From NCBI GenBank assembly GCA_005239165.1, contig RAPG01000010.1, positions 169,123 through 233,122 of the forward strand: a DNA stretch of 64,000 nt, written 5' to 3'. The DNA is from Allopusillimonas ginsengisoli. GTDB taxonomy: Bacteria; Pseudomonadota; Gammaproteobacteria; Burkholderiales; Burkholderiaceae_B. Of this stretch, positions 1 to 8,682 are shown piece by piece. The translations under genes and the position numbers were made by a program. The notes beneath the pieces were generated by a model, which saw only the letters and a program-made list of their open reading frames with translations, had not been told where the DNA came from and searched no databases. How positions within the stretch are numbered: position 1 is the first letter of the stretch; each line of letters starts with the position of its first letter.

Positions 1-1135
1 GCCGCTTGCCGTCCAGCATGACAGCGTCAGGCAGCGCAGACAAAGCCACATAACTGAACTGATTGTGCTGTCGGGTGCTAAGCGCCAGGGCGAACTGACT
101 GGTCGCGTTCATAAGATATTTCAGAGATGTCGGCGACGGGCTCCATGTAAACGCGTGGAACTCATTGCGCGAGTATTCCAGGAGATTATCGGTGAGCGCC
201 AACTGATAATGCACACTTTGCATAATGGAGTGCACATAGCGTCTTTGATCGTTATCCAGCGTGGGCAACAGCATTTCAGCGTCGCCCAGAATGGCCGATA
301 ACGGCGCACGTAAATCGTGACTGATATACCCCAACCCTTCGGTCTTTTTGCGGTTGGCGGCGTCCGCATATTGCAGCGCCTGATTCAATGCAAGGGTTTG
401 TCGCTGAACCTCAGCCGTTAAGCGCTCCTGTTCTTGCTCTTGCCAGCGCAGCAACGCATTTTTCGCCTTGCTGCGCTGCACGCCGATCTCGTTGATCCAG
501 GCCGCAATCAATGTCAAATTAATAGCAAGCGCGATCAACGCAACCTGCGGGCTGTACATCCATTCACGCAACTGGCCTACAGCCAGGAGTGGCGACGTCA
601 AACCGATGCTGTCTGCTGAGTTGGCGAAAAGCCGCAGCATCAGGAAACTGTTAGTCAGTAACATTAATCGTGCACCGCGAACCCGACGGCGAACCATTGC
701 GATGGATACAGAAAAAACACTTACGGCCGTACAGATGTTAATAACAGGGCTGAACCAATATAGCGACTGTAGCGCATCAAAGCCGTGAACTAACGCCAAT
801 ACGCCATGCAGCCCGGCCAAAAATGCCATGTATTTTGCTGCAGGCAGACGAAGCTCACCCCGTCGGCTGAGAATATAAAAGATCAATATATAGAGTGCGA
901 TGCCTATATGACCAAATACCCTGGTGTGCTGGTAAGCCCACCGGCCCAGGCTGGGCCAATACAGCACCCCATAACCCCGCACAGCGGTCATATACAAAAG
1001 AATATCAATACATAGCAGCCCAAGCACCACCAGGGAAACCTGCCGAGACAAAACAGCGATCGCAAGCGCTCCCCAAGCCAGCGCCACCAGCCCTCCAAAA
1101 TAAAATAAATCCCATTCAAGGTAATAGCTGGTCAA
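1..1135 (-). CDS. Sensor histidine kinase with 7TM (7TMR-DISM-like) sensor region, partial
   Basis: The gene runs off the left edge; about 378 codons are visible without a stop. The N-terminal ~215 residues form a series of hydrophobic helices resembling the 7TMR-DISM membrane module. A charged, probably coiled-coil linker follows (about residues 220-265), then a HisKA dimerisation domain with the H-box GYISHDLRAPLSAILGDAE, whose His is the expected phosphorylation site. The ATP-binding domain should lie outside the window. No ATG fits the start. I chose TTG at 1135, with GAGG about 11 bases upstream and an in-frame TAA just before it. There is almost no extracytoplasmic domain, so the signal is probably sensed in or near the membrane. 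The gene is divergent from the REC-AraC regulator and is its likely partner. By family knowledge it is an inner-membrane kinase; the ligand is unknown. Confidence 0.8.
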   Translation of the reverse strand, partial: MTSYYLEWDLFYFGGLVALAWGALAIAVLSRQVSLVVLGLLCIDILLYMTAVRGYGVLYWPSLGRWAYQHTRVFGHIGIALYILIFYILSRRGELRLPAAKYMAFLAGLHGVLALVHGFDALQSLYWFSPVINICTAVSVFSVSIAMVRRRVRGARLMLLTNSFLMLRLFANSADSIGLTSPLLAVGQLREWMYSPQVALIALAINLTLIAAWINEIGVQRSKAKNALLRWQEQEQERLTAEVQRQTLALNQALQYADAANRKKTEGLGYISHDLRAPLSAILGDAEMLLPTLDNDQRRYVHSIMQSVHYQLALTDNLLEYSRNEFHAFTWSPSPTSLKYLMNATSQFALALSTRQHNQFSYVALSALPDAVMLDGKR

Positions 1136-1163
1136 GGATTAAATCGCCTCTATTTTACAAATG

Positions 1164-1182
1164 CAAATTTATGTCAAATTTA
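1164..1182. promoter_or_regulatory. Direct repeat CAAATTTA x2 at one helical turn, putative regulator site
   Basis: The octamer CAAATTTA occurs at 1164-1171 and again at 1175-1182, an 11 bp period, in the AT-rich region between the divergent kinase and response regulator. Tandem sites about one helical turn apart are typical of response-regulator and AraC-type binding. A CGAC-TAAT-GTCG dyad follows directly. Binding is inference only. Confidence 0.3.
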
Positions 1183-1374
1183 CGACTAATGTCGCATTGA
1201 ATATTCGATGATATTGTAGTATTAGCATATATCTCAAAATTCGACAAAAAATATGATGATGTAAATCAACTTATTTACCAGCCTTAATATCTCTAGCCGG
1301 AACAATTCCAGACATTCCTGCCCCAGCTGCAAGTATTGACAGCCCCATATAAGCATGAATCGCCCAGTGAACTG

Positions 1375-2244
1375 ATGCCGAACACAAAAACCGAATACCC
1401 CGCGCCGCGAATATTGATCGTAGACGATAGCCCCTCCGAAGTTCGTCGCCTGATTGAACGACTGCGTGGTACAGGATATGAGCTAAGCGTTGCACTCGAC
1501 GGAGAACAAGGCTATCGCCGGGCAGTTGCCATACAACCTGATCTGATCCTGCTCGATGTGAGCATGCCAAAAATGGATGGCCTGGCAACCTGCAGGCTGC
1601 TAAAGGCCACAGCATCGACAGCGTCGATCCCAATTATTTTCCTCAGTTCGGGCAATGACATTGACCAGCGCCTGGCAGGTCTGCTCGGAGGCGCCTGCGA
1701 TTACGTGATCAAGCCCTACGACGCCGAAGAGGTTATGGCGCGTATTAACATTCACCTGACACTGGCAAGACAGATCGTGAAAGACCAGAGTCATCCCGAC
1801 AGTGAGACCGAGTCATCTGGCGCAACGGGAGACGAGGATGAAGACGTAATCCTGGTCAACGCCGCCCTGCATTACGTCAGCAACAACTTGCGTACCACCA
1901 TCTCCCCCGAAAAACTTGCCCGCTTGATCGGCACACACGAGAAAAAGCTCACTCAGGCATTTCGGCGACTGCAGGGCGTGACCGTCGCTGAGTACATACG
2001 ACGTAAGAGAATAGACGAGGCGCAACACATGCTTGCGCACACTGCCTTGAGTGTTGTAGCCATAGCTGAAGAGCTGGGGTTTTCAAGCGCCGCCAATTTT
2101 TCGTCTGCCTTTAACCGTCAGGCTGGCATTACGCCATCGCTTTACCGCATGCACGAAAAAAAGAAGCACAAAGACATATCGACGGTGATGCGTAGCGACA
2201 TGATCAATGATGAAATCACACGCTCATCTGCAGATGCTGGATGA
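1375..2244 (+). CDS. Response regulator, REC domain plus AraC-type DNA-binding domain
   Basis: This is a two-component response regulator of about 289 residues. The receiver domain starts with ILIVDDS (acidic pair D17/D18), has the phospho-acceptor in LILLDVSMPKMDG (D61) and the conserved Lys in VIKPYD (about residue 112). After an acidic linker, residues ~160-265 form an AraC-type double helix-turn-helix, with the second recognition part in AIAEELGFSSAANFSSAF. I prefer ATG 1375; an in-frame TTG at 1336 would add 13 residues and neither has a strong ribosome binding site. It is divergent from the membrane histidine kinase and lies just before the pilus genes, so it probably controls those genes, much as BfmRS controls Csu pili in Acinetobacter. 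That link is inferred from position. Confidence 0.85.
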   Translation: MPNTKTEYPAPRILIVDDSPSEVRRLIERLRGTGYELSVALDGEQGYRRAVAIQPDLILLDVSMPKMDGLATCRLLKATASTASIPIIFLSSGNDIDQRLAGLLGGACDYVIKPYDAEEVMARINIHLTLARQIVKDQSHPDSETESSGATGDEDEDVILVNAALHYVSNNLRTTISPEKLARLIGTHEKKLTQAFRRLQGVTVAEYIRRKRIDEAQHMLAHTALSVVAIAEELGFSSAANFSSAFNRQAGITPSLYRMHEKKKHKDISTVMRSDMINDEITRSSADAG

Positions 2245-2398
2245 GAATGTTGTATTTCACGCTCTATATACCCCAGATTAAAACCTTTTTCTCCTCATTT
2301 AAAAGCCTGTTTTTTTCACGCTCGTAAAATTCAGTCACATCTTTGAAACTTTAAGTCTCAACGACTCCAGCTACTGAATCTTTTAAAAGCCAAGAAAA

Positions 2399-2899
2399 AT
2401 GACACGCTCACTTATTGCCCTCGCCCTGATATCCTCATTTGCCGCTGTCGGAACCGCCAACGCAACAGCTTCCACAACGACTGCAAATTTTAATGTAACG
2501 ATCAACGTACTGGCAGGCTGCGAATTTACAACAGACGGCGGCATTAGCGACCTCGCATTCGGCTCAGTCGCCGCTACGCCATTGACTGGAACTGCCCCCG
2601 TAAGCACAGCACAAACCTCGTTCGACCTTCAGTGCACCGTTGGCACCGCTCCAGAGATAGCACTGACCAGCGCCCACGAGTGGGAAATGGAAGGCAGTGA
2701 TGCAGACAACACTGAGGCCACTATAAGCTATGCCTTGTACTCTGATTCAGCAAGAACCACGGCGTGGGGAGATACAGCCACGATTACCGGTGCCGATACA
2801 GGTGCCGCACAAACCCACGTTGTCTATGGAAAGGTCGCCAATCCTGGCCGCGTCGCCGGCAATTTCAAAGATGTCGTCACCGTCACGCTCACGTATTAA
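2399..2899 (+). CDS. Spore coat U domain pilin (CsuA/B-like major subunit)
   Basis: This 166-residue secreted protein has a signal peptide (about residues 1-23, cut after NA-TA) and one spore coat protein U (SCPU) domain. It carries the family pattern: a first Cys in VLAGCEF, a second in FDLQCTV, the central YALYSDSARTTAWGD segment, and the C-terminal beta strand NFKDVVTVTLTY. SCPU proteins are the subunits of archaic (sigma-clade) chaperone-usher pili such as Csu. As the first gene of a cluster with chaperone, usher and a two-domain tip protein, it is most likely the major shaft subunit. The ribosome binding site is weak (AAGAAAA). About 37 bases separate it from the chaperone gene. Confidence 0.85.
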   Translation: MTRSLIALALISSFAAVGTANATASTTTANFNVTINVLAGCEFTTDGGISDLAFGSVAATPLTGTAPVSTAQTSFDLQCTVGTAPEIALTSAHEWEMEGSDADNTEATISYALYSDSARTTAWGDTATITGADTGAAQTHVVYGKVANPGRVAGNFKDVVTVTLTY

Positions 2900-2935
2900 A
2901 ACTGAGCTGATATTGCTCTTGCGAAAAGTTACCGC

Positions 2936-3682
2936 ATGAAAATACTTCCCAGATGCCAGATCGCGGCCCTCGCACTTATCGTGACAACCGCGATACCTGG
3001 CGCAGCAATGGCGGACCATCTGCAGGCGGCGCCTGTGATGCTGCAGTTGCAAGCCTCGCAAAATGCTGAAGCACTATGGCTGACCAATCCGGGCAAAACG
3101 CCGCTGCAGGCACAGGTGCGCGTGTATCGCTGGACACAAGTGGCCGGCGAGGACGACCTATCGCCCACTACAGAATTACTGGCCAGTCCGCCCATGATCT
3201 CGGTCCCCGGGGGGCAACGTCAATTGATCAGGGTAATACGCACCAGTAACGCCCCGACGCCAGACAGCAGCGAGTTGGCCTACCGGGTCGTCGTTGATGA
3301 AATTCCTGGTGCTGAACAGCCATCGGGCGTGCAGTTCGCGGTGCGATATTCCATACCTGTTTTCGTGCAGGCACCGAATCAGCCCGACACCGCAGCACCC
3401 GCGCTCGTATGGAGCATTGTTAAAGATGGCGCAAAGATCTGGTTGCAGGCAAGTAATACTGGACAGCGCCGGGCCCAAATCGTCAACGCCACCTTTACGC
3501 CCGTCAATGGCAAACCCATTGTGCTGAGCTCGGGGCTTTATGGCTACACCCTGGCCGGCAACACGCGCATTTGGCAATTAAAAGAACATGGCAAGGCAAT
3601 GCTGGCAGGTGGCATATTAAATGCAAAAATCAATCAACTGCCACAACAGTTTGTCATTCCTGGGGCAAAGAACGCCTCATAA
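2936..3682 (+). CDS. Periplasmic pilus chaperone (PapD/CsuC-like)
   Basis: This 248-residue protein starts with a signal peptide (about residues 1-26, ending AMA). The first immunoglobulin-like domain shows PapD-family hallmarks: EALWLTNPGKTPLQAQVRVYRW, then the G1-strand region VPGGQRQLIRVIR and the AYRVVVDEIP segment. The second domain covers about residues 130-240. By family knowledge it works by donor-strand complementation, holding SCPU subunits in the periplasm and delivering them to the usher. It lies between the pilin and the usher, and its 3' end overlaps the annotated usher start by 62 bases, which suggests translational coupling or a later usher start. Confidence 0.9.
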   Translation: MKILPRCQIAALALIVTTAIPGAAMADHLQAAPVMLQLQASQNAEALWLTNPGKTPLQAQVRVYRWTQVAGEDDLSPTTELLASPPMISVPGGQRQLIRVIRTSNAPTPDSSELAYRVVVDEIPGAEQPSGVQFAVRYSIPVFVQAPNQPDTAAPALVWSIVKDGAKIWLQASNTGQRRAQIVNATFTPVNGKPIVLSSGLYGYTLAGNTRIWQLKEHGKAMLAGGILNAKINQLPQQFVIPGAKNAS

Positions 3683-6116
3683 AGAACTACTACGCCCCCT
3701 GTTGCTGTGTGTGATACTGCTTGGTGCAACACCCCCCTTATCGCAGGCGGCAACAAAGCTGCCGCCCATACAACCGGCGACGCAAATGGGTGCATGGAGC
3801 CAGCAGCTGTTTCTTCAGGCTTCCATAAACGGAAACCGTGTGGCCAGGCTGCTGCCATTCGAACAAAAGGGAGACAGCCTATGGGCCAGCCCTGAAGTAC
3901 TTCGTAAGATAGGATTCAAACAGGTTGAGCAAGGCACAGCCAAGATAGACCTGAACACACTGCCCGGCGTAACGGTAAGCTATAACGCCGCCAGCCAGGC
4001 AGTCGCTATCATTGCGCCAGCTGATGCGCTGGACCTCGAAAGAACGACGCGGCAGGCTTCGCAGAGCGAGACCATACAAACCACCCGTGGAACAGGCGCA
4101 CTGCTAAATTACGATCTTTATGGCGTGCACGATCCCGACAGCATCTCGACGCTGAGTGCGGCAAGCGAAATGCGTGTATTCAGCCCCTTGGGCGTGCTGA
4201 ACAACACCATGCTGACTACCTTGCAGACAAAATCGAAGTCTGCTTCCAGCCAGACCTCATCGTATAGCGCCTACAATCGCAGCGCCCGCAATGTCCGGCT
4301 AGACACCGCATGGCACAGCTTCTGGCCAGAAAGCGAAATCAGTCTGTCCATAGGCGATACCACCACCAGTTATCTGCCCTGGTCCAGATCCGTTCGCATA
4401 GGGGGTATTCGTTTCGGTCGCGACTTTTCCCTGACACCTTACCGCATCACCTCCCCCTTGCCTGCTTTCATGGGCACGGCAGTGCTGCCTTCAGCCGTCG
4501 ATCTCTACATTGATGGCATCAAGCGTTACAACGGCCAGCTGCCGGCAGGCCCCTTTCGACTTGACAACATGCCCGTCGTAACCGGCATGGGCAACGCGCA
4601 AGTCGCCCTGACCGATTCGCTGGGACGGCGCACATTAGTGGAAATTCCGTTCTACAGCAGCAACACTTTGCTGGCGCAAGGACTGAGCGACTGGTCCCTG
4701 GCGGCAGGGTATGTGCGCAAAGACTACGGCTATGCTTCATTCTCCTATGAAAAAGACCCCGTTTACAGCGGCACCATACGTTACGGCATCAGCAACAACC
4801 TCACACTCGAAGGACACGGAGAATACAGCCGCCGCGCGGCAACGCTAGGAGGCGGCGCCGTCGCTACGCTGGGCGTGCTCGGTCAAGTTTCTGCCTCTTA
4901 TTCAGCCAGTCGCAGCGAGGGCCTGAAGGGTTCGCAATACAGCCTCGGCTACCAATGGCAAAGCCGTCGTTTCAACATTGGCATGAATTCTGTGCGCTCT
5001 AACGGACAATACCAAGACATAGCCTCCGCCTACTCCACCAGCAGCATCCCGCGCGTCAGCGAAAGCGCCGTCGCTGGCGTCAGCCTGGACAAGCTAGGAT
5101 CGCTGAATGTCAGCTATGTGCACACCCGCTATGGCAAAGGTATGGCGTCCGCCTACGATTACAACGGCAGCGCCTTTGATGGGTACACCTACTACAGCGG
5201 CAGTGCCACATCAAACCGCTATGCAGGCGCTTATTGGAGCAAGAGCTTTGGGGGTCGCGCAACGCTCAGTGTCAGTTACAACCGCAGCTTAAATGCTCCC
5301 CATGACAATACTGTATTCGTCGGACTGAGCCTGTATTTTGACAAGAATCGGACGGTCAGCAGCGCGGTGCAGCGGAGCAATAATCAGAGCAGCTATAGCG
5401 TCAGCGCATCGCAGGCAACCCCGGGAGAAACCGGATGGAACTGGACAGTCCAGGGGCAAAAAGGCCAGAACAGCAAATATGGAAATGCCGAAGTCTCGTA
5501 CAGAAGCCTTAAAGGTGATTATCGTGTGGGTGTCAATGCTTATGGCCAATCAAACTCTGTTTATGCTGGCGCATCTGGTTCGGTCGTAACCATGGACGGA
5601 GCCCTCTTCACAGGCCGTAAAGTCTATGACGGTTTCGCTGTGGTATCGACTTCGGGCGTGCCGGACGTGCCGGTCATGCTGGAAAACAGACAGATTGGCC
5701 TCACTGACGCACAGGGCCGATTAATGATTTCTCCGCTTGGTGCCTATCAGAAAAACCAGATATCGATAAATCCGCTCAATTTGCCGACCAACATGAAAAT
5801 CGACCAGGTCAACGTCAATATAGCGCCCCAGAAAGGCTCTGGCGTCGTCGTCAATTTTGCGTTGAGGCCCACTCGTGCCGCGACCATTACCATTCATGAC
5901 CGCACCGGCCGGCCTGTCGCAGTGGGCGTTCCATTAAGCCTGAACGGCATCGCCACAGGTGCTGTGATGGGCTATGACGGCCTGGCCTACCTCGAAGACC
6001 TCCAAGATGACAACACGTTGCTTGCCTCTATGCCTCAAGCCGCATGCATCGTGCACTTCTCCTACCCAAAATCGAATGCGACCTTGCCGTCCATTGGCCC
6101 CCTGACCTGCGAATAA
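3621..6116 (+). CDS. Outer membrane usher, fimbrial biogenesis (CsuD/PapC-like)
   Basis: This 831-residue usher has a signal peptide (hydrophobic stretch about residues 25-43, ending SQAA), an N-terminal chaperone-binding domain, then a long Tyr/Ser/Gly-rich region of alternating beta strands forming the 24-strand barrel (for example VDLYIDGIKRYNGQLPAGPF, a very conserved usher segment in the barrel/plug region). The C-terminal domains show VYDGFAVVSTSGVPDVPVML and ATITIHDRTGRPVAVGVPLS. It secretes and orders pilus subunits through the outer membrane. The ATG at 3621 overlaps the chaperone gene by 62 bases; an in-frame TTG at 3651 is an alternative. The tip-subunit gene follows after 4 bases, so this is one transcription unit. 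Confidence 0.92.
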   Translation: MQKSINCHNSLSFLGQRTPHKELLRPLLLCVILLGATPPLSQAATKLPPIQPATQMGAWSQQLFLQASINGNRVARLLPFEQKGDSLWASPEVLRKIGFKQVEQGTAKIDLNTLPGVTVSYNAASQAVAIIAPADALDLERTTRQASQSETIQTTRGTGALLNYDLYGVHDPDSISTLSAASEMRVFSPLGVLNNTMLTTLQTKSKSASSQTSSYSAYNRSARNVRLDTAWHSFWPESEISLSIGDTTTSYLPWSRSVRIGGIRFGRDFSLTPYRITSPLPAFMGTAVLPSAVDLYIDGIKRYNGQLPAGPFRLDNMPVVTGMGNAQVALTDSLGRRTLVEIPFYSSNTLLAQGLSDWSLAAGYVRKDYGYASFSYEKDPVYSGTIRYGISNNLTLEGHGEYSRRAATLGGGAVATLGVLGQVSASYSASRSEGLKGSQYSLGYQWQSRRFNIGMNSVRSNGQYQDIASAYSTSSIPRVSESAVAGVSLDKLGSLNVSYVHTRYGKGMASAYDYNGSAFDGYTYYSGSATSNRYAGAYWSKSFGGRATLSVSYNRSLNAPHDNTVFVGLSLYFDKNRTVSSAVQRSNNQSSYSVSASQATPGETGWNWTVQGQKGQNSKYGNAEVSYRSLKGDYRVGVNAYGQSNSVYAGASGSVVTMDGALFTGRKVYDGFAVVSTSGVPDVPVMLENRQIGLTDAQGRLMISPLGAYQKNQISINPLNLPTNMKIDQVNVNIAPQKGSGVVVNFALRPTRAATITIHDRTGRPVAVGVPLSLNGIATGAVMGYDGLAYLEDLQDDNTLLASMPQAACIVHFSYPKSNATLPSIGPLTCE

Positions 6117-6120
6117 GTCC

Positions 6121-7107
6121 ATGACCTATAAACCCAATACTCTGCTGCGCATACTGTTACCGGGTATCCTGATGACGGTAGCTTATTGCGGCAACGCCCA
6201 TGCCGCGCTCACCTGCAACGCATGGGCGACGAGCATGCAATTTGGCAGCGTAGACATGAACAGCGGGTCTGCCGCCACCTCGTCAGGACAATTTGGTTAC
6301 AGCTGCAATAGCGGAGACCAATCAACGCGAGCGCTGCTCTGCTTTAGCGTGGCACAAGAGCCCACCCGTCCTGGCTACACCCCGCGTTATATGCCCATAC
6401 TTCATAGCGTACTTAGCGGCTATTTCGTTGGCTACACGCTGTATAGCGATGTCGCGCGTACCACTGCCATAGGCAGCATCGACGCCGGCGGAAGTGCCCC
6501 GCCATTAACGCTTAACCTGACCGTGCCGGCGAATACAGGCCTCACGAATACCGTGCCCATCTATGGCGACATCAAGCCTGAAGGCCAAAACAGCTACATG
6601 GGCGGGCAAAATTATGGCCACACTTCTCCTATAACGCTTTCCTACATGGCTTACACTGGTGCCACGCCCTCATGTCAAAGCGCGCGGATGAGCACCGCTC
6701 CAGCGACGCTATACGTGGGGGCTTCGCTCACAAACACCTGCCGTATAGAATCGGCCACCAATCTGAATTTCGGAAGTGTAGACGGCGTCCTGGATCACAA
6801 TGTAGACAGCAATTCGACGATCACCGTTACCTGCACCCAAAACACCAGTTTCAAAGTAGGCCTGAACGACGGCCTGAACCCCAGTGGCACGACAAGACGA
6901 ATGCGTGGCACGGCTGGCTATATTCCCTACGAGCTTTACCAGGATGCGAGCCGCTCCACCCGCTGGGGCAACGACTCAAGCTCCTGGATACAGACTGCCG
7001 GAGTAGGCACCCCCCAGACGCTGACTGTATACGGACGTGTGCGCCCCCAAACCATGCCTGGCGGTGGAAACTATCAAGACACCATCGTGGTGACCGTCAC
7101 CTATTAA
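6121..7107 (+). CDS. Two-domain spore coat U protein, probable pilus tip adhesin (CsuE-like)
   Basis: This 328-residue secreted protein has a signal peptide (about residues 1-28, ending AHA) and two consecutive SCPU domains. The first (about 29-180) has Cys in LTCNAW and GYSCNSGD and ends in ITLSYMAYTG. The second (about 190-328) has LTNTCRIES and TVTCTQNT and ends NYQDTIVVTVTY. A two-domain subunit encoded last in an archaic pilus cluster matches CsuE, the tip adhesin of Acinetobacter Csu pili, in which the first domain contacts surfaces. The cluster is minimal: one shaft subunit, chaperone, usher and tip, without the extra CsuA and CsuB subunits. The adhesin role is inferred from architecture and gene order. 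Confidence 0.85.
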   Translation: MTYKPNTLLRILLPGILMTVAYCGNAHAALTCNAWATSMQFGSVDMNSGSAATSSGQFGYSCNSGDQSTRALLCFSVAQEPTRPGYTPRYMPILHSVLSGYFVGYTLYSDVARTTAIGSIDAGGSAPPLTLNLTVPANTGLTNTVPIYGDIKPEGQNSYMGGQNYGHTSPITLSYMAYTGATPSCQSARMSTAPATLYVGASLTNTCRIESATNLNFGSVDGVLDHNVDSNSTITVTCTQNTSFKVGLNDGLNPSGTTRRMRGTAGYIPYELYQDASRSTRWGNDSSSWIQTAGVGTPQTLTVYGRVRPQTMPGGGNYQDTIVVTVTY

Positions 7108-7164
7108 AGACGTAGCGCAACGGCGCAAAATAGCGCTGCCAATGGCTAAATACAAGCTGCCTTC

Positions 7165-7204
7165 AAAAAAACAACAGGCCGATTCAAGAAGAATCGGCCT
7201 GTTG
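7165..7204 (-). terminator. Rho-independent terminator for ccsB (minus strand)
   Basis: A perfect 14 bp inverted repeat (CAACAGGCCGATTC at 7172-7185 and its complement at 7191-7204) encloses a 5-base loop. On the minus strand it is followed by seven T residues (plus-strand A run 7165-7171). It sits between the convergent pilus operon and ccsB and should end the ccsB transcript. It may also stop the pilus mRNA, although the plus side has no T run. Confidence 0.85.
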
Positions 7205-7310
7205 CTCTGTACTTGCCCGGAGCGTGCGCTCGTGTATTTTTTATACTACCTGCCCACGCTATCGAGCCGCCGCGTACCAGACATGCTGCGCAAAGTGAGC
7301 AGCGTAGTCC

Positions 7311-8669
7311 CTAGAGCTCGCCGTATGAGTGCAACCCAGACAGGAACATATTTACGCCAAGAAAGGCGAAGCTGGTAATCAGCAAGCCACCCAGAGCCCA
7401 GTACGCCGCCATATTGCCTCGCAGGCCTTTCATGAGACGCATGTGCAGCCAGGCCGCATAGTTGAGCCACACTATAAGTGCCCAGGTTTCTTTTGGATCC
7501 CACTGCCAGTATGTGCCCCAGGCATCGGCGGCCCATAAGGCACCCAAAATAGTGGCAACAGTGAAAAAGGCAAAACCAATGGCAATAGCCCGATACATGA
7601 TGTCGTCGAGCACCTGCAGTGAAGGCAGGCGAGCCGCAATCGTGCCCCTGAATGTCAGTATGGTGCCCACGACAATGGCTCCGATGCCGAAGTAAATCAT
7701 CCAGGTTGGCGAAAACTCGCGTGACCCGAAGATCATGGGCTCGGCACAGAGTATTGCGCCCAGCAAAAACAGTGGTATCAGCTTGGCGCGCGAGCGTGTT
7801 TCGCCGTGTTCTTTAACCAGGTAGGCAAACCCAACCATGGCAGCCAGCGAAAAAGTGCCATACCCGATAAAGTTGGCCGGCACATGCAGCTTCATCCACC
7901 AGCTTTTCAGGGCCGGAACCAGAGGCTGAATCTGGAAGGCATCACGTGTAAACGAATACCACAGCAGAAAAACAACAGCCGAGCTGATTACCATAAGCAC
8001 AAAGCCGCCCAGTGCCCGTGTGGCGTACCGCCGCTCATAGTACAGGTAAAACAGCGCGGTAATCAGTGAAAACAGAACAAATACTTCATACAGATTGCTG
8101 ACGGGTATATGACCAATGTCAGGACCCAGCAAATGCCCTTCACGCCAACGGACCAGCATGCCTGTGGTGCCGGCGTAAACCGCCGACCAGGTAAGCACCG
8201 TGCCCAGCCACGCAGCCGTATTGCTGACAAAGCCTATCCAATAGCACACCATGGCCAGCACAAACAGCGAACACATCCAGAGAACGGCCGACTGCGATGA
8301 AAACAGATATTTCAGGAAAAACACTGTTTCAGCGCGAGAAAGATCACCTTGCTGCAACCCCTGGCCACCGCTGTACAACCAGATGGCAAACAAGGCAGTC
8401 AGGCCGCTGGCCAGCATGAGCGTACGCAGAGGGCGCCACAGCCAGGCCATCCATGACAGCACACCAACCGCGCCACAGAGTATGAGCTTTTCGTAGTAAT
8501 CCATGCTGTCGCCCAGAGCGAACAGCGCGTAGGCGGCCCCGCCAGCCAGAAGCAGGAAGAAGCCGATGTCTGTCCAGTCGGGCTTGCCACGGTTTCCTCG
8601 ACCATCGCCACTGGCGGTCATGGAGGGCTGCCACATTGGTGCGCCGCTATAGGTTGTGGACTCAGACAT
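7311..8669 (-). CDS. ccsB: Cytochrome c biogenesis protein CcsB/CcsA-type (ResC)
   Basis: This integral membrane protein of about 452 residues belongs to system II cytochrome c maturation. Many hydrophobic helices are visible, and the C-terminal half carries the tryptophan-rich WWD-type motif seen as WAADAWGTYWQWDPKETW, with conserved histidines including MKLHVPANFIGYG and YAAWLHMRL. With ResB it forms the heme exporter/lyase that attaches heme to CXXCH motifs of apocytochromes in the periplasm. I place the start at ATG 8669, which has GAGG eight bases upstream and follows resB by 13 bases; an upstream in-frame start at 8741 would overlap resB. It is the last gene before a strong terminator. 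Confidence 0.92.
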   Translation of the reverse strand: MSESTTYSGAPMWQPSMTASGDGRGNRGKPDWTDIGFFLLLAGGAAYALFALGDSMDYYEKLILCGAVGVLSWMAWLWRPLRTLMLASGLTALFAIWLYSGGQGLQQGDLSRAETVFFLKYLFSSQSAVLWMCSLFVLAMVCYWIGFVSNTAAWLGTVLTWSAVYAGTTGMLVRWREGHLLGPDIGHIPVSNLYEVFVLFSLITALFYLYYERRYATRALGGFVLMVISSAVVFLLWYSFTRDAFQIQPLVPALKSWWMKLHVPANFIGYGTFSLAAMVGFAYLVKEHGETRSRAKLIPLFLLGAILCAEPMIFGSREFSPTWMIYFGIGAIVVGTILTFRGTIAARLPSLQVLDDIMYRAIAIGFAFFTVATILGALWAADAWGTYWQWDPKETWALIVWLNYAAWLHMRLMKGLRGNMAAYWALGGLLITSFAFLGVNMFLSGLHSYGEL

Positions 8670-8682
8670 AAAGATTGCCTCG

